Part shown: piece after piece, positions 11,807 to 22,375 of the stretch | Layout: each line of letters opens with the position of its first letter | How positions within the stretch are numbered: position 1 is the first letter of the stretch | From: Setophaga petechia | Lineage: Eukaryota; Chordata; Aves; Passeriformes; Parulidae | Direction: 5' to 3' | Length of the DNA: 64,000 nucleotides | Assembly (NCBI GenBank): GCA_024362935.1 | Contig: JANCRA010000009.1 | Location: forward strand, 31,219,166 to 31,283,165 | The notes under the pieces: generated by a model | Told to the model about the DNA's origin: nothing | Database searches by the model: none | Seen by the model: only the letters and a program-made list of their open reading frames with translations | Position numbers and translations under genes: made by a program

Positions 11807-14800
11807 CAGCAGCACTCAGCACCAGCTCAGCACCAGCTCAGAACCAATCACAAAAAGCTCAGCACCATTCAGCACCGCCTCAGCACCACCCAAGACCGGC
11901 TCAGCACCACTCAGCACCAGCTCAGCACCACTCACAAAAAGCTCAGCACCACTCAGCACCAGCTCAGCACCACTCAAGACCGGCTCAGCACCATTCAGCA
12001 CCAGCTCAGCACCACTCACAAAAAGCTGAGCACCACTCAGCACCAGCTCAGCACCACTCAAGACCGGCTCAGCACCACTCAGCACCAGATCAGCACTTCT
12101 CAGTAAAACATTAGCACCACTGAGCACCAGCTCAGCACCACGCACAAAAACCTCAGCACCACTCAGCACCGCATCAGCACCACTCAAGTCCGGCTTGGCA
12201 CAATTCAGCACGACTCAGCACCAGCTCAGCACCAGCTCAGCACCACTCACTACAAGATCAGCACCACTCAGTACCAGCTCAGCACCACTCAGCACCAGCT
12301 CAGCACCGCTCAGCACCAGCTCAGCACCACTCAGTACGAGCTCAGTACCACTGAGCACCGCCTAAGCACCACTCAAGCCTGGCTCAGAACCACTCAGCAC
12401 CAGCTCAGCACCAGCTCAGCACCTTTCAGTACAAGATCAGCACCACTCAGCATCAGCTCAGCACCACTCACAAAAACCTCAGCACCACTCAGCACCGCCT
12501 CAGCACCACTCAAGACCGGCTCAGCACCAGCTCAGCACCACTCACCGCCAGCGAAGCACCACTCAGCACCAGCTCAGCACCACTCAAGACGGGCTTAGCA
12601 CCACTCAGCACCAGCTCAGCACCACTCAAGACAGGCTTAGCAACACTCAGCACCAGCTCAGCACTTCTCAGTAAAACATCAGCACCACTCAGCACCAGCT
12701 CATCACCACTCACAAAAAGCTCAGCACCACTCAGCACCGCCTCAGCACCACTCAAGCCTGGCTCAGCACCACTCAGCACCAGGTCAGCATCACTCAGTAC
12801 CAGCTCAGTACCACTCAAGACCGGCTCAGCACCACTCAAGCCTGCCTCAGCACCACTCAGCACCAGCTCAACACCAGCTCAGCACCTTTTAGTACAAGAT
12901 CAGCACCACTCAGCACCAGCTCAGCGACACTCACAAAAAGCTCAGCACCACTTAGCACCGCCTCAGCACCACTCAAGACCGTCTCAGCACCACTCAGCAC
13001 CATTCAGCACCACTCAAGACCAGCTCAGCACCAGGTAAGCACCACTCAAGACGGGCTCAGCACCACTCAGTACCAGCTCAGCACCAATCACAAAAAGCTC
13101 AGCACCATTCAGCACCGCCTCAGCACCACCCAAGACCGGCTCAGCACCACTCCGCACCAGCTCAGCACCACTCACAAAAAGCTCAGCACCACTCAGCACC
13201 GCCTCAGCACCACTCAAGACCGGCTCAGCACCACTCAGCACCAGCTCAGCACTTCTCAGTAAAACATCAGCACCACTCAGCACCAGCTCAGCACCACTCA
13301 CAAAATGCTCAGCACCACTTAGCACCGCCTCAGCACCACTCAGCACCGCCTCAGCACCACTCAAGCCTGGCTAAGCACCACTCAGCACCAGCTCAGCACG
13401 AGCTCAGCACCTTTCAGTACAAGATCAGCACCACTAAGCACCAGCTCAGCACCACTCACAAAAAGCTCAGCACCACTCAGCACCGCCTCAGCACCACTCA
13501 AGCCTGGCTCAGCACCACTCAGCACCAGCTCAGCACCACTCAAGCCTGTCTCAGCACCACTCAGCACCAGCTCAGCACCAGCTCAGCACCTTTCAGTATA
13601 AGATCAGCACCATTCAGCACCAGCTCAGCACCACTCACAAAAAGCTCAGCACCACTCAGCACCGCCTTAGCACCACTCAAGACCGGCTCAGCACCACTCA
13701 GCACCATTCAGCACCACTCACAAAAAGCTCAGCACCACTCAGCACCGCCTCAGCACCACTCAAGCCTGGCTCAGCACCACTCAGCACCAGCTCAGCACCA
13801 CTCAAGCCTGTCTCAGCACCACTCAGCACCAGCTCAGCACCAGCTCAGCGCCTTTCAGTATAAGATCAGCACCATTCAGCACCAGCTCAGCACCACTCAC
13901 AAAAAGCTCAGCACCACTCAGCACCGCCTCAGCACCACTCAAGACCGGCTCAGCACCACTGAGCACCATTCAGCACTACTCAAGACCAGCTCAGCACCAG
14001 GTAAGCACCACTCAAGACGGGCTCAGCACCACTCTGTACCAGCTCAGCGCCAATCACAAAAAGCTCAGCACCACTCAGTACCGCCTCAGCACCACTCAAG
14101 CCTGGCTCAGCACCACTCAGCACCAGCTCAGCACCACACAAGCCTGTCTCAGCACCACTCAGCACCAGCTCAGCACCAGCTCAGCACCTTTCAGTACAAG
14201 ATCAGCACCACTCAGCACCAGCTCAGCACCAGTCACAAAAAGCTCAGCACCACTCAGCACCGCCTCAGCACCACTCAAGACCGGCTCAGCACCACTCAGC
14301 ACCAGCTCAGCACCACTCACAAAAAGCTCAGCACCACTCTGCACCGCCTCGGCACCACACAAGCCTGGCTAGCACCACTCAGCACCAGCTCAGCACCACT
14401 CACAAAAAGCTCAGCACCACTCTGCACCAGCTCAGCAAAACTCAAGACTGGCTTAGCACCACTCAGCACCAGCTGAGCACCACTCACAAAAAGCTCAGCA
14501 CCACTCAGCACCGCCTCGGCACCACTCAAGCCTGGCTCAGCACCACTCAGCACCATCTCAGCACCAGCTAAGCACCGTTAGTACAAGATCAGCACCACTC
14601 AGCACCCCCTCAGCACCACTCAAGACCGGCTCAGCACCATTCAGCACGACTCAGCACCACCTCAGCACCAGCTCAGCACCACTCAGCACCAGCTCAGCAC
14701 CGCTCAGCACCAGCTCAGCACCACTCAGTAACATCTCAGTACCACTCAAGACCGGCTCAGCACCACTCAAGCCTGGCTCAGCACCACTCAGCACCAGCTC

Positions 14801-15690
14801 AGCACCAGCTCAGCACCTTTCAGTACAAGATCAGCAGCACTCAGCACCAGCTCAGCACCAATCACAAAAAGCTCAGCACCACTCAGCACCGCCTCAGCAC
14901 CACTCAAGACGGGCTCAGCACTTCTCAGCACCATTCAGCACCACTCAAGACCAGCTCAGCATCAGGTAAGCACCACTAAAGACGGGCTCAGCACCACTCA
15001 GTACCAGCTCAGCACCAATCACAAAAAGCTCAGCACCATTCAGCACCGCCTCAGCACCACCCAAGACCGGCTCAGCACCACTCAGCACCAGCTCAGCACC
15101 ACTCACAAAAAGCTCAGCACCACTCAGCACCAGCTCAGCACCACTCAAGACCGGCTCAGCACCACTAAGCACCAGCTCAGCACTTCTCAGTAAAACATCA
15201 GCACCACTCAGCACCAGCTCAGCACCACTCACAAAAAGCTCAGCACCACTCAGCACCGCCTCAGCACCACCCAAGCCTCGCTCAGCACCACTCAGGACCA
15301 GCTCAGCACCAGCTAAGCACCTTTCAGTACAAGATCAGCACCACTCAGCACCAGCTCAGCACTACTCACAAAAAGCTCAGCACCACTCAGCACCGCCTCA
15401 GCACCACTCAAGACCGGCTCAGCACCACTCAAGCCTGGCTCAGCACCACTCAGCACCAGCTCAGCACCAGCTCAGCACCGTTCAGTACAAGATCAGCACC
15501 ACTCAGCACCGCCTCAGCACCACTCAAGACCGGCTCAGCACCAGCTCAGCACTTCTCAGTAAAACATCAGCACCACTCAGCACCAGCTGAGCACCACTCA
15601 CAAAAAGCTCAGCACCACTCAGCACCGCCTCAGCACCACTCAAGACTGGCTCTGCACCACTCACAAAAAGCTCAGCACCAGCTCAGCACC
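11807..15690 (+). repeat. Segmental duplication copy 2 within array 1
   Basis: This is the second copy of the segment at 1-3740. Differences from copy 1 include an extra ~42 bp near 12,290, absence of about 106 bp near 12,525 (the copy-1 stretch around 680-790 that includes the CAGGTAAG motif), and a private 262-bp tandem duplication near 13,455-13,978. Most single-base differences are scattered. The number of shared rare variants implies the copies split after most 21-bp variants had already diverged. Confidence 0.9.
13455..13978 (+). repeat. Private 262-bp tandem duplication
   Basis: Two adjacent copies, about 13455-13716 and 13717-13978, are offset by 262 bp; the TTTCAGTATAAGATC variant sits at 13591 and again at 13853. 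The homologous place in the first segmental copy (about 1711-1972) has only one. The event therefore happened after the 11.8-kb duplication. 262 is 12.5 units of 21 bp, so the exchange was out of register by a half-unit. Confidence 0.8.
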
Positions 15691-18600
15691 GTTCAGTACA
15701 AGATCAGCACCACTCAGCACCAGCTCAGCACCAATCACAAAAAGCTCAGCACCACTCAGCACCGCCTCAGCACCACTCAAGACCGGCTCAGCACCATTCA
15801 GCACGACTCAGCACCAGCTCAGCACCAGCTCAGCACCACCTCAGCACCACTCAGTACCTGCTCAGTACCACTCAAGACAGGCTCAGCACCACTAAAGCCT
15901 GACTCAGCACCACTCAGCACTAGTTTAGCAGCAGCTCAGCACCTTTCAGTACAAGATCAGCACCACTAAGCACCAGCTCAGCACCACTCACAAAAAGCTC
16001 AGCACCACTTAGCACCAGCTCAGCACCAGCTCAGCCCCACTCACTACAAGATCAGCACCACTCAGCACCAGCTCAGTACCACTAAAGACCGGCTCAGAAC
16101 CGCTCAAGCCTGGCTCAGCACCACTCAGCACCAGCTCAGCAGCAGCTCAGCACCTTTCAGTACAAGATCAGCACCACTCAGCACCGGCTGAGCACCACTC
16201 ACAAAAAGCTCAGCACCACTCAGTACCGCCTCAGCACCACTCAAGACCGGCTCAGAACGACTCAGCACCATTCAGCACCACTCAAGACCAGCTCAGCACC
16301 AGGTAAGCACCACTCTAGTCGGGCTCAGCACCACTCAGTACCACCTCAGCACAAATCACAAAATGCTCAGCACCATTAAGCACCGCCTCAGCACCACCCA
16401 AGACCGGCTCAGCACCACTCAGCACCAGCTAAGCACCACTCACAAAAAGCTCAGCACCACTCTGCACCAGCTCAGCACCACTCAAGACCGGCTTAGCACC
16501 ACTCAGCACCAGCTCAGCACCACTCACAAAAAGCTCAGCACCACTCAGCACCGCCTCGGCACCACTCAAGCCTGGCTCAGCACCACTCAGCACCAGCTCA
16601 GCACCAGCTCAGCACCGTTCAGTACAAGATCTGCACCACTGAGCACCTCCTCAGCACCACTCAAGACCGGCTCAGCACCAGCTCAGGACTTCTCAGTAAA
16701 ACATCAGCACCACTCAGCACCAGCTCAGCACCACTCACAAAAAGCTCAGCACCACTCAGCACCGCCTCAGCACAACTCAAGACGGGCTCTGCACAACTCA
16801 GCACCAGCTCAGCACCAGCTCAGCACCGTTCAGTAGAAGATCAGCACCACTCAGCACCAGCTCAGCACCACTCACAAAAAGCTCAGCACCACTCAGCCCC
16901 GCCTCAGCACCACTCAAGACCGGCTCAGCACCACTCAAGCCTGGCTATGCACCACTCACCACCGCCTCAGCACCAGCTCAGCACCTTTCAGTACAAGATC
17001 AGTACAAATCAGCACCGCCTCAGCACCACTCAAGACCAGCTCAGCACCAGCTCAGCACTTCTCAGTAAAACATCAGCACCACTCAGCACCAGCTCAGCAC
17101 CACTCACAAAAAGCTCAGCACCACTCAGCACCGCCTCAGCACCACTCAAGACTGGCTCTGCACCACTGAGCAGCAGCTCAGCACCAGCTCAGCACCGTTC
17201 AGTACAAGATCAGCACCACACAGCACCGGCTCAGCACCACTCACAAAAAGCTCAGCACCACTCAGGACCGCCTCAGCACCACTCAAGACCGGCTCAGCAC
17301 CATTCAGCACGACTCACCACCAGCTCAGCACCAGCTCAGCACCACTCACTACAAGATCAGCACAACTCAGCACCAGCTCAGCACCACTCAGCACCAGCTC
17401 AGCACCACTCAGTACCAGCTCAGTACCACTCAAGACTGGCTCAGCACCACTCAAGCCTGGCTCAGCACCACTCAGCACCAGCTCAGCACCACTCAAGACC
17501 AGCTCAGCACCAGGTAAGCACCACTCAAGACAGGCTCAGCACCACTCAGCACCAGCTCAGCACCAATCACAAAAAGCTCAGCACCGTTCAGCGCCGCCTC
17601 AGCACCACCCAAGACCGGCTCAGCACCACTCAAGACCAGCTCAGGACCAGGTAAGCACCACTCAAGACGGGCTCAGCACCACTCAGCACCAGCTCAGCAC
17701 CACTCAAGACCGGCTCAGCACCACTCAGCACGAGCCAAGCACTTCTCAGTAAAACATCAGAACCACTCAGCACCAGCTCAGCACCACTCACTACAAGATC
17801 AGCACCACTCAGCACCAGCTCAGCACCACTCAGCACCAGCTCAGCACCGCTCAGCACAAGCTCAGCACCACTCAGTACCAGCTCAGTACCAGTCAAGACC
17901 GGCTCAGCACCACTCAAGCCTGGCTCAGCACCACTCAGCACCAGTTTAGCAGTAGCTCAGCACCTTTCAGTACAAGATCAGCACCACTCAGCACCAGCTC
18001 AGCACAACTCACAAAAAGCTCAGCACCACTCAGCACCGCCTCAGCACCACTCAAGACCGGCTCAGCACCACTCAGCACCATTCAGCACCACTCAAGACCA
18101 GCTCAGCACCAGGTAAGCACCACTCAAGACGGGCTCAGCACCACTCAGCACCAGCTCAGCACCAATCACAAAAAGCTCAGCACCATTCAGCACCGCCTCA
18201 GCACCACCCAAGACCGGCTCAGCACCACTCAGCACCAGCTCAGCACTTCTCAGTAAAACATCAGCACCACTCAGCACCAGCTCAGCACCGCTCACAAAAA
18301 GCTCAGCACCACTCAGCACCAGCTAAGCACCACTCAAGACCGGCTAAGCACCACTCAGCACCAGCTCAGCACTTCTCAGTAAAACATCAGCACCACTCAG
18401 CACCAGCTCAGCACCACTCACAAAAAGCTCAGCACCACTCTGCACCAGCTCAGCAGAACTCAAGACTGGCTTAGCACCACTCAGCACCAGCTCAGAACCA
18501 CTCACAAAAAGCTCAGCACCACTCAGCACCGCCTCGGCACCACACAAGCCTGGCTCAGCACCACTCAGCACCAGCTCAGCACCAGCTCAGCACCACTCAC

Positions 18601-20142
18601 AAAAAGCTCAGAACCACTCAGCACCACCTCGGCACCACTCAAGCCTGGCTCAGCACCACTCAGCACCAGCTCAGCACCAGCTATGCACCGTTCAGTACAA
18701 GATCAGCACCGCCTCAGCACCACTCAAGACCGGCTCAGCACCATTCAGCACGACTCAGCACCAGCTCAGCACCAGCTCAGCACCACTCAGCCCCAGCTCA
18801 GCACCGCTCAGCACCAGCTCAGCACCACTCAGTATCACCTCAGTACCACTCAAGACCGGCTCAGCACCACTCAAGCCTGGCTCAGCACCACTCAGCACCA
18901 GCTCAGCACCAGCTCAGCGCCTTTCAGTACAAGATCAGCAGCACTCAGCACCAGCTCAGCACCAATCACAAAAAGCTCAGCACCACTCAGCCCTGCCTCA
19001 GCACCACTCAAGACGGGCTCAGCACTTCTCAGCACCATTCAGCACCACTCAGCACCAGCTCAGCACCAGCTCAGCACCTTTTAGTACAAGATCAGCACCA
19101 CTCAGCACCAGCTCAGCTCCACTCACAAAAAGCTCAGCACCACTCAGCACCGCCTCAGCACCACCCAAGACCGTCTCAGCACCACTCAGCACCAGCTCAG
19201 CACCTTTCAGTACAAGATCAGCACCACTCAGCAGCAGCTGAGCTCCACTCACAAAAAGCTCAGCACCACTCAGCACCGCCTCAGCACCACCCAAGACCGG
19301 CTCAGCACCACTCAGCACCAGCTCAGCAGTTCACAGTAAAACATCAGCACCACTCAGCACCAGCTCAGCACCACTCACTAAAAGCTCAGCACCACTCAGC
19401 ACCGCCTCAGCACCACTCAAGCCTGTCTCAGCACCACTCAGCACCAGCTCAGCACCAGCTCAGCACCTTTCAGTACAAGATCAGCACCACTCAGGACCAG
19501 CTCAGCACCACTCACAAAAAGCTCAGCACCACTCAGCACCGCCTCAGCACCACTCAAGACCGGCTCAGCACTACTCAGCACCACTGAGCACCAGCTCAGC
19601 ACCAGCTCAGCACCACTCACTACAAGTTCAGCACCACTCAGCACCAGCTCAGCACCACTCACAAAAAGCTCAGCACCACTCAGCACCAGCTCAACACTTC
19701 TCAGTAAAACATCAGCACCACTCAGCACCAGCTCAGCACCACTCACAAAAAGGTCAGCACCACTCAGCACCGCCTCAGCACCACTCAAGCCTGGCACAGC
19801 ACCACTCAGCACCAGCTCAGCACCAGCTCAGCACCACTCACTACAAGATCAGCACCCCCCAGCACCAGCTCAGCACCACTCACAAAAACCTCAGCACCAC
19901 TCAGCACCGCCTCAGTACCACTCAAGACCGGCTCAGCACCATTCAGCACGACTCAGCACCAGCTCAGCACCAGCTCAGCCCAACTCACTACAAGATCAGC
20001 ACCACTCAGCACCATTCAGCACCACTCAAGACCAGCTCAGCGCCAGGTAAGCACCACTCAAGACGGGCTCAGCACCACTCAGTATCAGCCCAGTACCCAT
20101 CACAAAAAGCTCAGCACCACTCAGCACCGCCTCAGCACCACT

Positions 20143-20145
20143 CAG
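20143..20145. other. Junction between array 1 and array 2
   Basis: To the left, 21-bp units run intact up to CAGCACCACTCAG. To the right, the sequence is the interior of a 286-bp monomer (CCCTCTGTGCAAC). The intact monomer reads CTCTGCAGCCCTCTG here, so CAG is shared by both partners. The join is therefore placed within the three bases CAG. No target-site duplication, transposon or unique sequence lies at the join. Confidence 0.85.
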
Positions 20146-20375
20146 CCCTCTGTGCAACCCCTAGAACACGACAGGAGATGTTTAGTGAGCAGCAACGTTT
20201 TCTCCTTGCGAGACATTGTGAAAAAGCTATTTGCTTAGATGTAGGTGACAAGAAACACTTACTGCAGTGCACTGACATGCTAATTGCTACACAGCACTGG
20301 GATTGTGTTAGCAGCTTGCACAGTGATAGAAAACAGTACTTTCCCACTCTCTTGCCTTTCCCTTCACATTAATAC
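20146..20375 (+). repeat. Truncated, chimeric first 286-bp monomer
   Basis: This is the first 286-bp-type monomer. It lacks its first ~60 bp because the array boundary falls inside it. Its left part resembles type W (AACCCCTAGAACACGACAGG, and GGTGACAAG further on). Its middle has the GAGCAGCAACG of other types, and its end matches ordinary types (GTGTTAGCAGCTTGCACAG). It carries CTGACATGCTAATTG where all the others have CTGACAAGC or similar. Edge monomers of satellite arrays are commonly the most divergent. Confidence 0.85.
20265..20274. other. 10-bp perfect palindrome CAGTGCACTG (example)
   Basis: The self-complementary decamer CAGTGCACTG lies in the middle of most 286-bp monomers. It is altered in W (CAGTATACTG, still palindromic), S (CAGTGTACTG, broken), Y (TAGTGCACTG), Z (CGGTGCACTG), U (CATTGCACTG) and X (CAGAGCACTG). 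W keeps palindromy through compensating changes. Confidence 0.75.
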
Positions 20376-20661
20376 TTGAAAGGAAAGCGTCTTAGACAGC
20401 TTTCTTTTTCTTGTTGCAAAACACTCTGCAGCCCTCTGCGCAACTTCTAAAGCACGATGGAAGTTGTTTAGTGAGCAGCAACGTTTTCTCCTTGCGAGAC
20501 ATAGTGAAAAAGCTATTTGCTTAGATTTAGGTGACAAGAAACACTTTCTGCAGAGCACTGACAATATAATTGCTACAGAGCACTGGGATTGTGTTAGCAG
20601 CTTGAATAGTGATAGAAAACAGTACTTTCCCACTCTCTTGCCTTTCCCTTCACATTAATAC
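20376..20661 (+). repeat. First complete 286-bp monomer (type X)
   Basis: This has the type X diagnostic features: TTCTAAAGCACGATGG, CACTTTCTGCAGAGCACTG, ACAATATAATTGCTACAGAG and GCTTGAATAGTG. It differs from later X copies by TTAGATTTAGGTGAC. As elsewhere, X directly precedes W. Confidence 0.9.
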
Positions 20662-20950
20662 TTGTAAGGAAGGCGTCTTAGACAACTTTTCTTTTCTTGT
20701 TGCTACAAAACACTCTGCAGCCCTCTGTGCAACCCCTAGAGCACGACAGGAGATGTTTAGTGAGTGGGAACGTTTTCTCCTTGCGAGACATAGTGAAAAA
20801 TCTATTTGCTTACATATAGGTGACAAGAAACGCTTACTGCAGTATACTGACAAGCTAATTGCTACACAGCACTGGGATTGTGTTAGCAGCTTGCAAAGTG
20901 TTAGAAAACAGTACTTTCCCACTCTCTTGCCTTTCCCTTCACATTAATAC
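20662..20950 (+). repeat. Reference monomer type W (289 bp)
   Basis: Type W starts TTGTAAGG. It has a 3-bp insertion (TTGCTACAAAAC for TTGCAAAAC), CCCCTAGAGCACGACAGG, GAGTGGGAACG, AAATCTATTTGC and GCAGTATACTG. It is the most divergent type and is my marker for higher-order repeat phase. W copies start at 20662, 22948, 24948, 26946, 28944, 30943, 32943, 34942, 36941, 39513, 41221, 50363 and 51791. Confidence 0.9.
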
Positions 20951-20963
20951 TTGAAAGGAAGGC
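20929..20963. other. Imperfect dyad at the monomer boundary (example)
   Basis: Left arm GCCTTTCCCTTCA (20929-20941), 10-base AT-rich spacer CATTAATACT, right arm TGAAAGGAAGGC (20952-20963). The arms pair with one mismatch and one 1-base bulge. The same arrangement recurs at every canonical monomer boundary. It is shortened in type U (TGAAGGC) and weakened in type W (TTGTAAGG) and type Q (CTGAAAGCACACC). Function unknown. Confidence 0.75.
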
Positions 20964-21236
20964 GTCTTAGACAACTTTCTTCTTCTTGTTTCAAAAATCT
21001 CTGCAGCCCTCTGTGCAACCTCTGCATCACGATGGAAGGTGTTTAGTGAGCAGCAACGTTTTCTCCTTGCGAGACATAGTGAAAAAGCTATTTGCTTAGA
21101 TGTAGGTAACAAGAAACACTTACTGTAGTGCACTGACAAGCTAGTTGCTACACAACACTGGGATTGTGTAAGCAGCTCTCAAAGTGATAGAAAACAGTAC
21201 TTTCCCACTCTCTTGCCTTTCCCTTCACATTAATAC
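20951..21236 (+). repeat. Reference monomer type Y
   Basis: Type Y has TTCTTCTTCTTG, TGTTTCAAAAA, CCTCTGCATCACGATGG, CTTACTGTAGTGCACTG, AAGCTAGTTGCTACACAAC and AGCTCTCAAAGTG. The TGTAG replaces TGCAG, so one of the two CTGCAG sites is lost. It always follows W in the regular part of the array. Confidence 0.9.
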
Positions 21237-21522
21237 TTGACAGGAAGGCGTCGTCGACAACTTTCTTTTTCTGCTTGCAAATTACTCTGCAGCCCTCTGT
21301 GCAACATCTACAACACGATGGAAGTTGTTTAGTGAGCAGGAACGTTTTCTCCTTGCGAGACATAGTGAAAAAGCTATTTCCTTAGATCTAGGTAACAAGA
21401 AACACTTACTGCGGTGCACTGAAAAGCTAATTGCCACACAGCAGTGGGATTGTGTTAGCAGCTTGCACAGTGATAGAAAACAGTACTTTCTCACTCTCTT
21501 TCCTTTCCATTCACATTAATAC
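21237..21522 (+). repeat. Reference monomer type Z (optional)
   Basis: Type Z has TTGACAGGAAGGCGTCGTCG, TTCTGCTTGCAAATTACTC, CATCTACAACACGATGG, TTCCTTAGATCTAGG, CTGCGGTGCACTG, GCCACACAGCAGTGG and CTTTCCTTTCCATTC. It is present in some higher-order units (starts 21237, 23523, 31518, 37516) and absent from others. Confidence 0.9.
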
Positions 21523-21808
21523 TTGAAAGGAAGGCGTCTTAGACAACTTTCTTTTTCTTGTTGCAAAACACTCTGCAGCCCTCTGTGCAACTTCTAGAAC
21601 ACGATAGGGGATGTTTAGTGAGCAGGAAGGTTTTCTCCTTGTGAGACATAGTGAAAAAGCTATTTGCTTAGATGTAGGTAACAAGAAACACTTACTGCAG
21701 TGCACTGACAAGCTAATTGCTACACAGCACTGGGACTGTGTTAGCAGCTTGCACAGTGATAGAAAACAGTACTTTCCCACTCTCTTGCCTTTCCCTTCAC
21801 ATTAATAC
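21523..21808 (+). repeat. Reference monomer type V
   Basis: Type V has TTCTAGAACACGATAGGGG, GCAGGAAGG and CTCCTTGTGAGAC (TGTGAG for the usual TGCGAG), plus CTGGGACTGTG. It is very uniform from copy to copy. Confidence 0.9.
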
Positions 21809-22089
21809 TTGAAGGCGTCTTAGACAACTTTCTTTTTCTTGTTGCAAAACACTCTGCAGCCCTCTGTGCAATATCTACAACACAATGGAAGTTGTTTAGT
21901 GAGCAGGAAGGTTTTCTCCTTGCGAGACATAGTGAAAATGCTATTTGCTTAGATGTAGGTGACAAGAAACACTTACTGCATTGCACTGACAAGCTAGGTG
22001 CTACACAAGACTGGGATTGTGTAAGCAGCTTCCAAAGTGATAGAAAACAGTACTTTCCCACTCTCTTGCCTTTCCCTTCACAATAATAC
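21809..22089 (+). repeat. Reference monomer type U (281 bp)
   Basis: Type U starts TTGAAGGCGTC, a 5-bp deletion relative to TTGAAAGGAAGGCGTC and consistent with slippage between the direct repeats GAAAGG and GAAGG. It also has CAATATCTACAACACAATGG, GTGAAAATGC, CTGCATTGCACTG, GCTAGGTGC and CACAAGACTGG. This copy ends CAATAATAC rather than CATTAATAC. Confidence 0.9.
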
Positions 22090-22375
22090 TTGAAAGGAAG
22101 GCGTCTTAGACAACTTTCTTTTTCTTGCTTCAAAAAACTCTGCAGCCCTCTGTGCAACTTCTACAACACGATGGAAATTGTTTAGTGAGCAGGAGCGTTT
22201 TCTCCTTGCGAGACATAGTGAAAAAGCTTTTTCCTTAGATGTCGGTAACAAGAAACACTTACTGCAGTGCACTGAAAAGCTAATTGCTACACAGCACTGG
22301 GATTGTGTTAGCAGCTTGCACAGTGAGAGAAAACAGTACTTTCTCACTCTCTTGCCTTTCCCTTCACATTAATAC
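22090..22375 (+). repeat. Reference monomer type T
   Basis: Type T has TTGCTTCAAAAAACTC, GATGGAAATTG, GAGCAGGAGCG, AAGCTTTTTCCTTAGATGTCGG, CTGAAAAGCTAATTG and CTTTCTCACTCTC. Confidence 0.9.

Larger units (their letters stand above)
1..20142. repeat. 21-bp minisatellite array (array 1)
   Basis: The whole interval is a tandem array with a 21-bp unit: a 10-bp half CAGCACCACT followed by an 11-bp half CAGCACCAGCT. Consensus composition of the + strand is about 48% C, 29% A, 14% G and 10% T, so the strands are strongly asymmetric. Common variants carry the cores ACAAAAAGCT, GCACCGCCT, AAGACCGGCT, AAGCCTGGCT, GTACCAGCT, TTTCAGTACAAGATC and TTCTCAGTAAAACATC. Occasional extra or missing half-units (10 or 11 bp) switch the reading frame. 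The array continues past the left edge of the window. No unique sequence of any length interrupts it. It is non-coding: both strands are open simultaneously only because the period is a multiple of three. Confidence 0.97.

Noticed and set aside
1..20142. CRISPR or telomeric repeat array
   Set aside because: Units are contiguous and degenerate with no spacers, and the unit does not match any known telomere motif.
1..20142. Canonical G-quadruplexes on the minus strand
   Set aside because: Runs of three or more G are rare; GG pairs are separated by 8-9 bases, which makes only weak two-layer structures.
20100..20400. Transposon insertion at the array junction
   Set aside because: No terminal repeats, target-site duplication or transposase remnant; both sides are plain satellite sequence.
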